Assembly: GCF_014837145.1 (NCBI RefSeq)
Contig: NZ_JACYFS010000001.1
Span: 992,001-1,056,000, forward strand
DNA length: 64,000 nt
Source of the DNA: Chryseobacterium caseinilyticum
Lineage (GTDB): Bacteria > Bacteroidota > Bacteroidia > Flavobacteriales > Weeksellaceae
Reading direction: 5' to 3'
Shown: in pieces, positions 33,081 through 41,769 of the stretch
Layout: each line of letters begins with the position of its first letter
Numbering within the stretch: position 1 is the first letter of the stretch
Position numbers and translations under genes: made by a program
The notes under the pieces: model-generated
Told to the model about the DNA's origin: nothing
Database searches by the model: none
The model's input: only the letters and a program-made list of their open reading frames with translations

Positions 33081-33710
33081 TCCTGCTTTTTTAGAATAGG
33101 CGTAATCAACGATTTCTTCAATAGCACCTTCAATTTCTTTTCTTCCGCTTTCAGATTTTAAATCGATTCCGCAGAAGGTAGACCCGTTGTAGGCTGTATA
33201 AAGATTTAAGTGATAGATCCCTGCAATCATCAGAGCTGTCATTGCACGGTATCTTGTAGCATCGTCACCAAAATGTGGATCTGTAATATTTTTGAACAAT
33301 TCTTCACCGATAACTTCTCTTTCATCCATTACCTTTTTAAGTACCGATCTTCCTTCAGAAAGTTCCCAAACCAAAATCTTCTGAAGCTCTTTGTTCTTTT
33401 TAAGATTTTCAAACTGGTTTATCATTGCCATTTTAGACAATGTCTGACCTCCGTCTGCGAGATCTACATCATTTTCTCCGCTGAAATTACTCCAGTAGTC
33501 CTGAGATTTGATGTACTCATCGATCAGTTTGTCTGTGCTTCCAAAATATTCATAGATAAGTTTCTTATCGTATCCTGCTACTGCAGCGATTTTACTTACC
33601 ATTAAACCTGAATAACCTTTGGTTTTTAAAATTTTTCCTACAGCTCCGAGGAGCTTTTGTTTGGTCTTTTCCTTATCACGGATCGGACCCTGTACTACTT
33701 TTCTTGGCAT
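33072..33710 (-). CDS. TetR/AcrR-family transcriptional regulator
   Basis: 212 aa. The N-terminal helix-turn-helix fills about 16-62 (TKQKLLGAVGKILKTKGYSG, VSKIAAVAGYDKKLIYEYFG). The C-terminal ligand domain has no recognisable specificity. It is divergent from the carotenoid operon across 559 bases and could regulate it, though distance and the absence of a shared short promoter region argue for caution. Confidence 0.88.
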   Translation of the reverse strand: MPRKVVQGPIRDKEKTKQKLLGAVGKILKTKGYSGLMVSKIAAVAGYDKKLIYEYFGSTDKLIDEYIKSQDYWSNFSGENDVDLADGGQTLSKMAMINQFENLKKNKELQKILVWELSEGRSVLKKVMDEREVIGEELFKNITDPHFGDDATRYRAMTALMIAGIYHLNLYTAYNGSTFCGIDLKSESGRKEIEGAIEEIVDYAYSKKAGKK

Positions 33711-34117
33711 TTTTGTTTATTATTTATGCGATGTGCATTTTTTTCTGTTCATTAAAGATACGACTTATCATATCATTCAGTTTGCTGCATTCTTAGCATA
33801 ATAATTTTAAATTCTGTACTTGTGTTCTTTTGAATAAATAACCTTTTCTCTTCGTGTTTTAATTTCAAAAAATAAATGTTAAAAATCAAACCTGACTGAA
33901 CTAAATATCAAACAGCAGTTTAGTATTTTTCTGATCATAATTGTATTCTGTTCCGTTAAAGAAATTTGAAATTACCAATTAAAAATAATCCTCCTTCGAT
34001 AAGTACATCAATTAAATTATATTTTTTGTTTTAAAAAACTAATTAAATATTGTGAGGTTTGGTTTAGTGCTCTATTCAAAATCTGTTCCAAGTTATCATA
34101 AGAAACAGTAAATAGCA
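33711..34117. other. Long gene-free region between TetR and crtI genes
   Basis: No coding sequence is apparent. Base composition is very AT-rich. A six-base inverted pair ACTAAA/TTTAGT lies near 33900-33925. The functional part seems to be the palindrome at 34118-34185. Confidence 0.4.
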
Positions 34118-34185
34118 TGTGGTAAAGATATAAAATTCTTCAATGCGTGATCACTTATTTCAGTAAATTTTAAAGATATACCACA
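34118..34185. promoter_or_regulatory. Nested palindrome upstream of the carotenoid operon
   Basis: TGTGGTA-AAGATA-TAAAATT (34118-34137) mirrors AATTTTA-AAGATA-TACCACA (34166-34185): outer and inner heptamers are exact reverse complements, while AAGATA is repeated directly. The centre holds GTGATCAC (34147-34154), itself palindromic. It probably binds a dimeric regulator of the crt genes. Confidence 0.45.
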
Positions 34186-34269
34186 TTTTTCTTCCAAACT
34201 ACCCACCAATAAATGATTTTGGCAGAAATATTGAAGTTGTAAAAACACCGGAAATCTCAAAAATTAATT

Positions 34270-35733
34270 ATGAAACGTAAAATTGCCGTCATTGGCTCAG
34301 GCTTTTCAGGCCTTTCTGCCGCATCATTCGCTGCTAAAGACGGTCACGAAGTACATATTTTCGAAAAAAACCACAGTTTTGGCGGGCGCGCAAGGCAATT
34401 TACAACAGAAAACGGTTTTGTATTCGACATGGGACCAAGTTGGTATTGGATGCCCGATATTTTTGATTCCTATTTTGCTGAATTTGGAAAGAAGACTTCC
34501 GATTTTTATGAACTTATTTCACTAAATCCTCAGTTTGAAATGGTTTTCTCTGATGAAAATTTGAACTTGCCTCAAAATTTTGATGAAATGAAAGCGCTTT
34601 TCGAAGCTTTAGAACCGGGAGCAGCTGAAAATCTTGAAAAATTTATGCAGGATGCCAAGTATAAATATGAGGTTGGAATGAAAGATTTCGTTACAAAGCC
34701 TTGTTTTTCCTGGACTGAATTTTTTTCAGTGAAAATTTTAAAAAGTGCGTTAAAACTTGATCTGCTTTCCAACTTCCGAAGTTTTGTCGGGAAATATTTT
34801 AAAAACAGTAAACTCCGCACCTTGATGGAATTTCCTGTCATCTTTCTTGGGGCATCACCTGAGAATATTCCTGCACTTTACAGTCTTATGAATTATGGTG
34901 GATACAGACTGGGAACTTTCTACCCGATGGGTGGATTTTATAAAATTATTGAAGCCATGATGAGCATTTGCGGAGATGTGGGTGTACAGTTTCACAATAA
35001 TTCTGCAGTAGAAAAAATCATCAGCGAAAAAGGTAAAGTTAAATCCATCCTTGTCAATGGAGAACTGCTTGAATTTGATTCTGTGATTGCTTCCTGCGAT
35101 TATCATCACACCGAAACAAAACTGCTTACAGATCAGGAAAAAAATTATACAGACGAATACTGGAAATCAAAAACCTTTGCACCTTCCTGCCTGATCTTTT
35201 ATTTAGGAATCAGTGAGAGAATTAAGATTAAACATCACACCTTATTTTTCGAAAATGATCTGGATCTTCACACCAGCGAAATTTACAGTGATAAAAAATG
35301 GCCGTCAAAACCTCTATTTTATGTCTGCTGTCCGTCGCAAACCGATGATTCGGTTGCTCCGGAAGGCTGTGAAAATATGTTTTTACTAATGCCAATTGCA
35401 ACCGGTATAGAAGATTCTGATGAAATGAGACAAAAATATTTTACTCAAATGATCGAAAGAATTGAAAAACATACTGTTACAGAAAATCTGGCTCAAAAAA
35501 TAATTTATCAGAAAAGTTTCTGTCTGAACGATTTCAAAGAAGATTACAATGCTTATGAAGGAAATGCATACGGCCTTGCAAATACTTTGAGTCAGACAGC
35601 AGTTTTAAAACCTTCACTCAAAAATAAAAAAATAAAGAATCTGTACTATACCGGTCAGCTCACTGTGCCTGGCCCAGGAGTTCCCCCTTCGATTATTTCA
35701 GGAAAAATTGCAGCACACCAAGCCACCCTTTAA
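34270..35733 (+). CDS. crtI: Phytoene desaturase
   Basis: 487 aa. It desaturates phytoene to lycopene with FAD. The dinucleotide fold is KIAVIGSGFSGLSAASFAAK followed by HIFEKNHSFGGRARQF; DMGPSWYWMPDIFDSYF and the CrtI C-terminal signature YYTGQLTVPGPGVPPSIISG are present. First gene of a tight operon with crtB nine bases on. Confidence 0.95.
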   Translation: MKRKIAVIGSGFSGLSAASFAAKDGHEVHIFEKNHSFGGRARQFTTENGFVFDMGPSWYWMPDIFDSYFAEFGKKTSDFYELISLNPQFEMVFSDENLNLPQNFDEMKALFEALEPGAAENLEKFMQDAKYKYEVGMKDFVTKPCFSWTEFFSVKILKSALKLDLLSNFRSFVGKYFKNSKLRTLMEFPVIFLGASPENIPALYSLMNYGGYRLGTFYPMGGFYKIIEAMMSICGDVGVQFHNNSAVEKIISEKGKVKSILVNGELLEFDSVIASCDYHHTETKLLTDQEKNYTDEYWKSKTFAPSCLIFYLGISERIKIKHHTLFFENDLDLHTSEIYSDKKWPSKPLFYVCCPSQTDDSVAPEGCENMFLLMPIATGIEDSDEMRQKYFTQMIERIEKHTVTENLAQKIIYQKSFCLNDFKEDYNAYEGNAYGLANTLSQTAVLKPSLKNKKIKNLYYTGQLTVPGPGVPPSIISGKIAAHQATL

Positions 35734-35742
35734 TATAATGTT

Positions 35743-36579
35743 ATGAAACAAAAATTTGATGACCTTTCTTTTAAGATCAGTAAACAGACCACACAGCAGT
35801 ACAGCACAAGTTTTTCACTGGGAATTTTGGCGCTGTCACCAAAAATACGAAATGCAATCTATGCTATCTACGGCTACGTAAGGCTTGCCGATGAGATTGT
35901 AGACAGTTTTCATGGGTATGATAAAAATATTCTTCTCAACAGATTTAAAATACAGACTGAAGAAGCGTTGGCTGAAGGAATTTCGCTAAATCCGATTATG
36001 CAGGCATTTCAGGAGACAGTTTTAAAGTATAAAATTGAGCACAGACTGATCTATCAATTCCTTCGAAGTATGGAGATGGATCTTCAGAAAATCGATTATA
36101 ATTCCGAACTTTACGACGAGTATATCCTGGGGTCTGCAGAAGTGGTTGGTTTGATGTGTCTTCATGTTTTTGTAAATGGTGATCAGGTAGCTTTTGAAAA
36201 GCTAAAACCTTTTGCCATGAAGCTGGGATCTGCATTTCAGAAAGTAAATTTTTTAAGAGATATGAATGACGATTTCGAAATTTTAGGGCGAACTTACTTT
36301 CCGGGAGTCAACATCCTCAATTTCAATGTAGAAGAAAAAAGGCAAATCGAAAAAGATATTGAAGAAGAATTCAAGCTTGCACTGGAAGGTATCAAAATGC
36401 TTCCTAAGACGTCAAAATTCGGAGTATATCTTGCTTACAGATATTACATTTCATTGTTTAATAAAATTAGACGGACACCTGCGACAGCAATTTTGAAAAA
36501 GCGGATCAGAATTTCCAACGGAAGAAAAATCTCTGTAATGATGAGCAGTTATCTTCAATATAAAATTGCTTTTATTTAA
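35743..36579 (+). CDS. crtB: Phytoene synthase
   Basis: 278 aa. It joins two geranylgeranyl diphosphates head to head. The first Asp-rich motif is DEIVD (GYVRLADEIVDSF), the second is in KVNFLRDMNDDFEILGRTYF. Squalene/phytoene synthase fold with YSTSFSLGILALSPKIRNAI at the start. Second gene of the operon. Confidence 0.95.
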   Translation: MKQKFDDLSFKISKQTTQQYSTSFSLGILALSPKIRNAIYAIYGYVRLADEIVDSFHGYDKNILLNRFKIQTEEALAEGISLNPIMQAFQETVLKYKIEHRLIYQFLRSMEMDLQKIDYNSELYDEYILGSAEVVGLMCLHVFVNGDQVAFEKLKPFAMKLGSAFQKVNFLRDMNDDFEILGRTYFPGVNILNFNVEEKRQIEKDIEEEFKLALEGIKMLPKTSKFGVYLAYRYYISLFNKIRRTPATAILKKRIRISNGRKISVMMSSYLQYKIAFI

Positions 36580-36585
36580 AAAACT

Positions 36586-37047
36586 ATGGTTCACACACTC
36601 CACCGTACACAACAGCTCAAATGTGATATATCTACAGCATGGAAATTTTTCTCGGCAGCAAAAAATCTTTCCGAGATTACGCCTGATGATATGAAATTCA
36701 TTGTACTCACAGAAGTAACCGATGATGAAATTTATGAAGGAATGATCATCGATTATTTCGTCTCACCACTTTTTGGAATTAAACTGAAATGGCAAACTGA
36801 AATTACTAAAGTCGATAAAGAAAAAAGCTTTACTGATTTTCAGAAAAAAGGACCTTTCAAACTTTGGAATCATCATCATGAGTTTGTGCCTAACGAAGAA
36901 GGTGTTCTGATGACGGATACGGTTACCTACGAACTTCCTCTTGGCTTTTTGGGTGAAATTGCCCATAAAATTATGGTAAAAAATAAGCTTGAAAATATTT
37001 TCAATTACCGCTACAAAATCCTTGAAACAAAATTTAACAAAAGATGA
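36586..37047 (+). CDS. SRPBCC-fold protein of the carotenoid operon
   Basis: 153 aa. MVHTLHRTQQLKCDISTAWK, SEITPDDMKFIVLTEV, MIIDYFVSPLFGIKLKWQTE and GPFKLWNHHHEFVP are typical of the START-like SRPBCC proteins found between crtB and crtZ in flavobacteria. A hydrophobic cavity could hold or hand over a pigment, but no function is proven. Four bases overlap crtZ. Confidence 0.8.
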   Translation: MVHTLHRTQQLKCDISTAWKFFSAAKNLSEITPDDMKFIVLTEVTDDEIYEGMIIDYFVSPLFGIKLKWQTEITKVDKEKSFTDFQKKGPFKLWNHHHEFVPNEEGVLMTDTVTYELPLGFLGEIAHKIMVKNKLENIFNYRYKILETKFNKR

Positions 37048-37502
37048 ATTTTTTAATTGTCATCATCACATTTTTCACAATGGAAGGAATAACTTGGTGC
37101 ATCCATAAATATGTGATGCACGGTTTTATGTGGTTTCTTCACAGAGATCATCATGATCATTCCAACGAAGGGCATATTGAATGCAATGATTATTTTTTCC
37201 TGATTTTTGCCATTCCCACTATCGTATTGATGTATTTTGGAACCATCAATGGTTTTAATGAATATTTCTACATTGCTTTAGGAATTACTCTCTATGGAAT
37301 GTCTTATTTTTTTGTTCATGATATTTTTATTCATCAGCGGTTTAAAATTTTAAGAAATACACAGAATCCTTATCTTCTTGCGATTAGAAGAGCTCATAAG
37401 CAGCATCACAAACATACCGGAAAGGAGCATGGCGAATGTTATGGTTTTCTTTGGGTTCCTGTAAAATATTTTAAAATGTTTTTTAAAAAAAATAAAAAAT
37501 GA
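37044..37502 (+). CDS. crtZ: Beta-carotene 3-hydroxylase
   Basis: 152 aa, four membrane segments. It adds hydroxyls to the beta rings, giving zeaxanthin. The di-iron His clusters are HKYVMH, HRDHHDH, HDIFIHQR and HKQHHKH. Overlaps both neighbours by four bases, so translation is coupled. Confidence 0.94.
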   Translation: MNFLIVIITFFTMEGITWCIHKYVMHGFMWFLHRDHHDHSNEGHIECNDYFFLIFAIPTIVLMYFGTINGFNEYFYIALGITLYGMSYFFVHDIFIHQRFKILRNTQNPYLLAIRRAHKQHHKHTGKEHGECYGFLWVPVKYFKMFFKKNKK

Positions 37503-38206
37503 TGCAGTTCACTTATTTGCTGATTAATTTTTTTGCAGTCATTATCTGTTTTATTTTTTCATTTCATCCCAAAATAAAATTCAACAGATACTTCAGGGCT
37601 TTTATTTTGTCATCAATTTTTGTTGCGCTGTTTTTCATTGTCTGGGATATGATTTTTACAGCAAAAAAGGTGTGGTGGTTCAGTCATGAATATACGCTTG
37701 GAGTACTTGTTTATAATTTACCAATAGAAGAAATCCTCTTTTTTATCTGCATTCCGTTTTCGTGCATCTTCACGTATTTCTGTTTAGATAAATTTTTTAA
37801 TTTTTCTTGGGTTAAAAAAATTGAGAACACACTTTTACAGATCATTTCATTTGTACTTTTGGCGCTCGCCGCATACTTTTATGAGCAGCTTTATACTTTC
37901 ACGGCGTTTGTAGTCTGTGCCTTGAGTATTTTGGTTCTAAAATATATTCTGAAAGCCGACTGGCTGGGAAGAGCTGTAATAATCTATATTATTTTAAGTC
38001 CCGGTTTTTTGGTTGTCAATGGTTTGCTTACCGGAACCGGACTGCCTTCTCCTGTTGTGAATTACAATTCAGAAGAATTCATGGGATTCAGAATTCTCAC
38101 CATTCCTGTTGAAGACTTTTTCTACGGTCTTGCATTGATTCTCTGGAATCTCTTTTTCTTTTTAAAGTTTAAAAAATATGAGCAAAATAAATATATTCTG
38201 GTTTAG
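37499..38206 (+). CDS. Lycopene beta-cyclase, fused CrtYc-CrtYd type
   Basis: 235 aa with about seven membrane segments, the fused form of the heterodimeric actinobacterial/archaeal cyclases. Each half has its acidic motif: YNLPIEEILFF (74-78) and TIPVEDFFYGL (about 202-206). It cyclises lycopene to beta-carotene, the substrate of CrtZ. Many flavobacteria use the unrelated CrtY; this type is also known in the phylum. The end overlaps the photolyase start by 29 bases. Confidence 0.9.
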   Translation: MMQFTYLLINFFAVIICFIFSFHPKIKFNRYFRAFILSSIFVALFFIVWDMIFTAKKVWWFSHEYTLGVLVYNLPIEEILFFICIPFSCIFTYFCLDKFFNFSWVKKIENTLLQIISFVLLALAAYFYEQLYTFTAFVVCALSILVLKYILKADWLGRAVIIYIILSPGFLVVNGLLTGTGLPSPVVNYNSEEFMGFRILTIPVEDFFYGLALILWNLFFFLKFKKYEQNKYILV

Positions 38207-39467
38207 AAGAGATCTGCGTTTAGACGACAACACTGCACTTTCTGAAGCTTTACAGCAGGACAACAAAGTTTTACCTGTATTTATATTTGATAAAGAAATA
38301 CTTTCACATCTTGAAAATAAATCTGATAAAAGAGTAGATTATTTCCATCAGGCACTGGAAAAAATGAATGACGAGCTGAAAGAACACGGTAGCAGCATCA
38401 AAACGTATTTTGAGAAACCACTTGAAGCATTCAGAAAAATCACTGAAGAATTTGATGTAGAAACGGTTTTTGTCAACAGGGATTATGAGCCTCAGGCGAT
38501 AAAAAGAGATGAGGAAATCAAAAAGTTTCTTGAGAAGAAAGATATAAAATTACTTGATTTTAAAGATCAGCTTATTTTCGACAAAGATGAAGTTGTAAAA
38601 GATGACGGTTCACCTTATACCGTTTATACACCTTATTCTAGAAAGTGGAAAGAAGCCTTTAAACAGGTAAAATTTCAAAATAGGAAAACCAATTTTTCAA
38701 ACTTCAATCAAAATAAATCATTTAAAATTTTAAGTTTAAAGGAAATCGGTTTTGAGAAAACAGAGATAGAATTTTCTGAGCCCAAACTTTCCAAAAAACT
38801 TATAACTGATTATAATAAAACAAGGGATTTTCCAGGACTGGATGCAACAACTCATATCGGAGTTGCCCTGCGTTTCGGAACAGTTTCCGTAAGAAAATGC
38901 GTGGAGTTTGCTTCTGAACACAATGAAGTCTGGCTCAATGAACTGATCTGGAGAGAGTTTTTCATGCAGATTTTATATCATTTCCCAAAAGTCGTGAATC
39001 ATTGTTTTAAAGATAAATATGAAAACATCCGTTGGCGGAATAATGAAAAGGAATTTAAACTCTGGTGCGAAGGTAAAACCGGCTATCCAATGGTAGACGC
39101 GGGAATGAGACAGCTTAACGAAACCGGTTTCATGCACAACAGAGTAAGGATGGTGACCGCAAGTTTTCTTACAAAACATCTTCTGATAGACTGGCGTTGG
39201 GGAGAAGCCTATTTCGCAGAAAAACTTCTGGACTACGAGTTATCATCCAATAACGGAAACTGGCAGTGGGCAGCAGGTTGCGGTTGCGATGCCGCTCCTT
39301 ATTTCAGAATTTTCAATCCGGAAGAGCAGCAAAAAAAGTTTGACAAAGACGGAAAGTACCGTGGGGAATGGTTGCCGAAAGATTACAGTGAAGAGCCAGT
39401 GGTTGAGCATAAATCTGCACGCGCCCGAGCACTTGAGGTTTACAAAAAGGCGGTGAAAGAAAATTAA
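38178..39467 (+). CDS. phrB: Deoxyribodipyrimidine photolyase (class I cryptochrome/photolyase)
   Basis: 429 aa. It repairs UV-induced pyrimidine dimers with blue light. The N-terminal antenna domain starts KINIFWFRRDLRLDDNTALS; the FAD domain has FPGLDATTHIGVALRFGTVS, LIWREFFMQILYHFPKV, GKTGYPMVDAGMRQLNETGF, HNRVRMVTASFLTKHLLIDW and LSSNNGNWQWAAGCGCDAAP. The 29-base overlap with the cyclase gene indicates cotranscription with the pigment genes. Confidence 0.94.
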   Translation: MSKINIFWFRRDLRLDDNTALSEALQQDNKVLPVFIFDKEILSHLENKSDKRVDYFHQALEKMNDELKEHGSSIKTYFEKPLEAFRKITEEFDVETVFVNRDYEPQAIKRDEEIKKFLEKKDIKLLDFKDQLIFDKDEVVKDDGSPYTVYTPYSRKWKEAFKQVKFQNRKTNFSNFNQNKSFKILSLKEIGFEKTEIEFSEPKLSKKLITDYNKTRDFPGLDATTHIGVALRFGTVSVRKCVEFASEHNEVWLNELIWREFFMQILYHFPKVVNHCFKDKYENIRWRNNEKEFKLWCEGKTGYPMVDAGMRQLNETGFMHNRVRMVTASFLTKHLLIDWRWGEAYFAEKLLDYELSSNNGNWQWAAGCGCDAAPYFRIFNPEEQQKKFDKDGKYRGEWLPKDYSEEPVVEHKSARARALEVYKKAVKEN

Positions 39468-39575
39468 ATTAGAAATCAATTAAAAGTTGATTAAAATCTG
39501 TCTGAATACCACAATAATATTATTTGGGGCATATAATTTGTAATACTGTCAATACACCATTAATACAGCATCACT

Positions 39576-39992
39576 ATGAATATCACAGATCTTAAAATTA
39601 CAAATTTGGTTAAATATAATAATCAGATTTATTCAGTAAAGGAAATTTTGCAGCCGAATGAAGGACAGTATTTTGTGAAAATTGATAATGATTTAGAAAG
39701 CTTCACAGTACCGGCTGAGAACATCAAGCCGATTTTGATTGATGAAGATTGGTTACAGAAGCTCGGTTTCTCAAAAACTTACAGCTCAGAGCAGAGAATA
39801 AGATATGAAAGACCTGAACAGTTCATCAAATATGATTTTGATCTGACTGCGAAGAAGCTTCTTGAAGGTTTAAAAATTTACGGAAACTCTGTGAGATGCA
39901 GATACATCCACGAAGTTCAGAATATTTTTTCAAGCCTTATTGGAAAACCAATTTTTAACAGCATCAAAAAGGAAAATACAGCTATAGTGTAA
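39576..39992 (+). CDS. Hypothetical protein
   Basis: 138 aa, soluble. KITNLVKYNNQIYSVKEILQ followed by ENIKPILIDEDWLQKLGFSK and YIHEVQNIFSSLIGKPI resembles a group of small Bacteroidota proteins that typically have a YLHQLQNLYFALTGEEL-type end. Function unknown. It is preceded by 108 bases from the photolyase gene and followed by its own terminator. Confidence 0.65.
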   Translation: MNITDLKITNLVKYNNQIYSVKEILQPNEGQYFVKIDNDLESFTVPAENIKPILIDEDWLQKLGFSKTYSSEQRIRYERPEQFIKYDFDLTAKKLLEGLKIYGNSVRCRYIHEVQNIFSSLIGKPIFNSIKKENTAIV

Positions 39993-40013
39993 ACTGCAAA
40001 TTCTTTCCAAAAA

Positions 40014-40048
40014 CAAAAAAGTTCTGATAATTTTTCAGAGCTTTTTTT
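40014..40048 (+). terminator. Terminator after the hypothetical gene at 39.6 kb
   Basis: AGTTCTGA and TCAGAGCT pair (one G-T), followed by seven T residues. Confidence 0.8.
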
Positions 40049-40052
40049 ATGT

Positions 40053-40742
40053 TTAAGTAATTCTTCTCCTGTTAACCGACAGCACCCAATGGTGTTTTCC
40101 GCAGTTCTTACACGAGTTGTCAGCACCCACTGATTTCACTTCTGTGAATCCGCAAAATGTGCAGGAATAATGCTTCTGTTCAGAAAAGGCGGTGACAGAT
40201 TTTTCCAGTGAATGCAGAAGTACAGGAAGACCATATTTTACATCTTCATCTTCGTAGAAAAATACGCTGATCTCGCCTGAAGTCTCTTCAATTGCAGATT
40301 CTATCTGTCCGAGATGTGAGATGCTTTTCATTCTCAGTTCTGCAAAAAATTCATCACTGCCCAATTTTTCTTTCTTAAAATTTTCAATGGCAAAAACTCC
40401 GTTTTCAATAAGCAGAATAGGTTTACCTTCCAGCAATATTTCAATTTTTTTGGATCTTCCAATCAGATAAACTACCAGAGAATAAAATAAGATAATGACT
40501 GCAAATACGAATATTGAGGAGAGAATCCCTACTTCACGGTAAAACATCGGGTCGCCGGCTGCAGAACCCAATCCGATGATGACAACCAGTTCAAAAACAG
40601 AGAGTTGTTTTACACCTCTTTTTCCTAAAAGCCTGATTCCGAAGATAATTACGAGAAACATTACCGCAGTACGGAGGACAATCTGGAGGAGAAAATCCCA
40701 GCTTTCGGATCCCATGATGAGTTCATTCCAATCGATTTGCAT
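40053..40742 (-). CDS. DUF421 (YetF-like) membrane protein with C-terminal four-Cys zinc motif
   Basis: 229 aa. Three N-terminal membrane segments and the conserved GIRLLGKRGVKQLSVFELVV identify DUF421. The middle part EGKPILLIENG, then ELRMKSISHLGQIESAIEET is the YetF soluble domain. The last 36 residues add Cys194, Cys197, Cys211 and Cys214 (CTFCGF and CKNCGKHHW), a rubredoxin-like knuckle that may bind zinc or iron. Function of the family is unknown. Confidence 0.85.
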   Translation of the reverse strand: MQIDWNELIMGSESWDFLLQIVLRTAVMFLVIIFGIRLLGKRGVKQLSVFELVVIIGLGSAAGDPMFYREVGILSSIFVFAVIILFYSLVVYLIGRSKKIEILLEGKPILLIENGVFAIENFKKEKLGSDEFFAELRMKSISHLGQIESAIEETSGEISVFFYEDEDVKYGLPVLLHSLEKSVTAFSEQKHYSCTFCGFTEVKSVGADNSCKNCGKHHWVLSVNRRRIT

Positions 40743-40796
40743 ATTTTTATTTTAAAACAAATTAAAACTTCAAAAAGCAAGCCGCAGAATTAACAC

Positions 40797-41648
40797 CTAC
40801 CCGATTTCACGCATTTCGCTTGGAATTTTTCCAGTGTGCTTCTTTAAAAAATTTGTGAAGTTTCCTTCGTCGTTGAAACCTAAGTTATAAGAAATTTCAG
40901 AGATGGTATTTGATGAAAATCTCAAAGCGTTTTCAGATTCTCTGATTACCTTTTCAATAATAAGCTGTTTTGCTTTTTTTCCGCTTACATATTCAGACAT
41001 TTCTGTGAGTTTCCTCGCTGAAACCTGCAATTCTGCAGCGTAATAGGAAACTTTTTTCTGTTCTTTAAAATCTCTCTGCAACAGAACCCTGAAGCGGTTA
41101 ACATAAGAGACAAATTCGAATTTTTCATCATCAATGATGATTTTTTCCTCTTCAGACTGAAAAGCATGTAGCAACAGAGATTCTATAAAGTTGTGCGCAG
41201 CAGAAATGTACAGACTTTCATCCCGAAGTTTAAAATCCTCTACTCTTTTTGAAAGGGATTTCTTTTCACCAAAGCAACTTTCACAGAGCGGTACAACAAA
41301 AAAATTGGAAGTCGAGTTGAAAAATATTTTTGAATTGATAAAAAAACTGTCCTGAGGCGTCTTTTCGTAAAAACCGGATCTGAAAATAATGCAAAGAGTT
41401 TTATCTGTAATTTCACCTAAAATCTGAAACGTTTTCCCAGGACCGATATAAACGACAGAACTTGAACTGACAATCCTTTCGCCAACATCCGTTTTTAAAG
41501 TAAACTCATCGGCAGAAATGATAATCGCAAAGTACTGATGACTCGCAAAAACCCGGGAGTGATTATTGATTGTAATAATTTCTGTAAGTGATTTGATGAA
41601 AAATCCTACTCTCTTTATTTGCTCATCAGCTTCTCCGTGTTGGGTCAT
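40797..41648 (-). CDS. AraC-family transcriptional regulator
   Basis: 283 aa. The N-terminal half resembles a cupin-like sensor (HQYFAIIISADEFTLKTDVG). The C-terminal double helix-turn-helix includes SYYAAELQVSARKLTEMSEY and SNTISEISYNLGFNDEGNFT-NFLKKHTGKIPSEMRE. Target unknown; it lies 54 bases upstream of the DUF421 gene on the same strand. Confidence 0.85.
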   Translation of the reverse strand: MTQHGEADEQIKRVGFFIKSLTEIITINNHSRVFASHQYFAIIISADEFTLKTDVGERIVSSSSVVYIGPGKTFQILGEITDKTLCIIFRSGFYEKTPQDSFFINSKIFFNSTSNFFVVPLCESCFGEKKSLSKRVEDFKLRDESLYISAAHNFIESLLLHAFQSEEEKIIIDDEKFEFVSYVNRFRVLLQRDFKEQKKVSYYAAELQVSARKLTEMSEYVSGKKAKQLIIEKVIRESENALRFSSNTISEISYNLGFNDEGNFTNFLKKHTGKIPSEMREIG

Positions 41649-41769
41649 TTCAGAAATTTTTGAAGATGCAAATTTAGCAATAAAACCCTTATTTGCAAAG
41701 GATTTAACGCTTTCAAATCTCTTAAATTTTAAAAGATTAACACAGATTCATCAAATTCGGTATCGAAAT

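Noticed and set aside
34220..34235. Sigma-54 promoter for crtI
   Set aside because: Spacing fits, but two of the key bases (C at the -24 element end and C at -12) differ; too weak to list as a feature.
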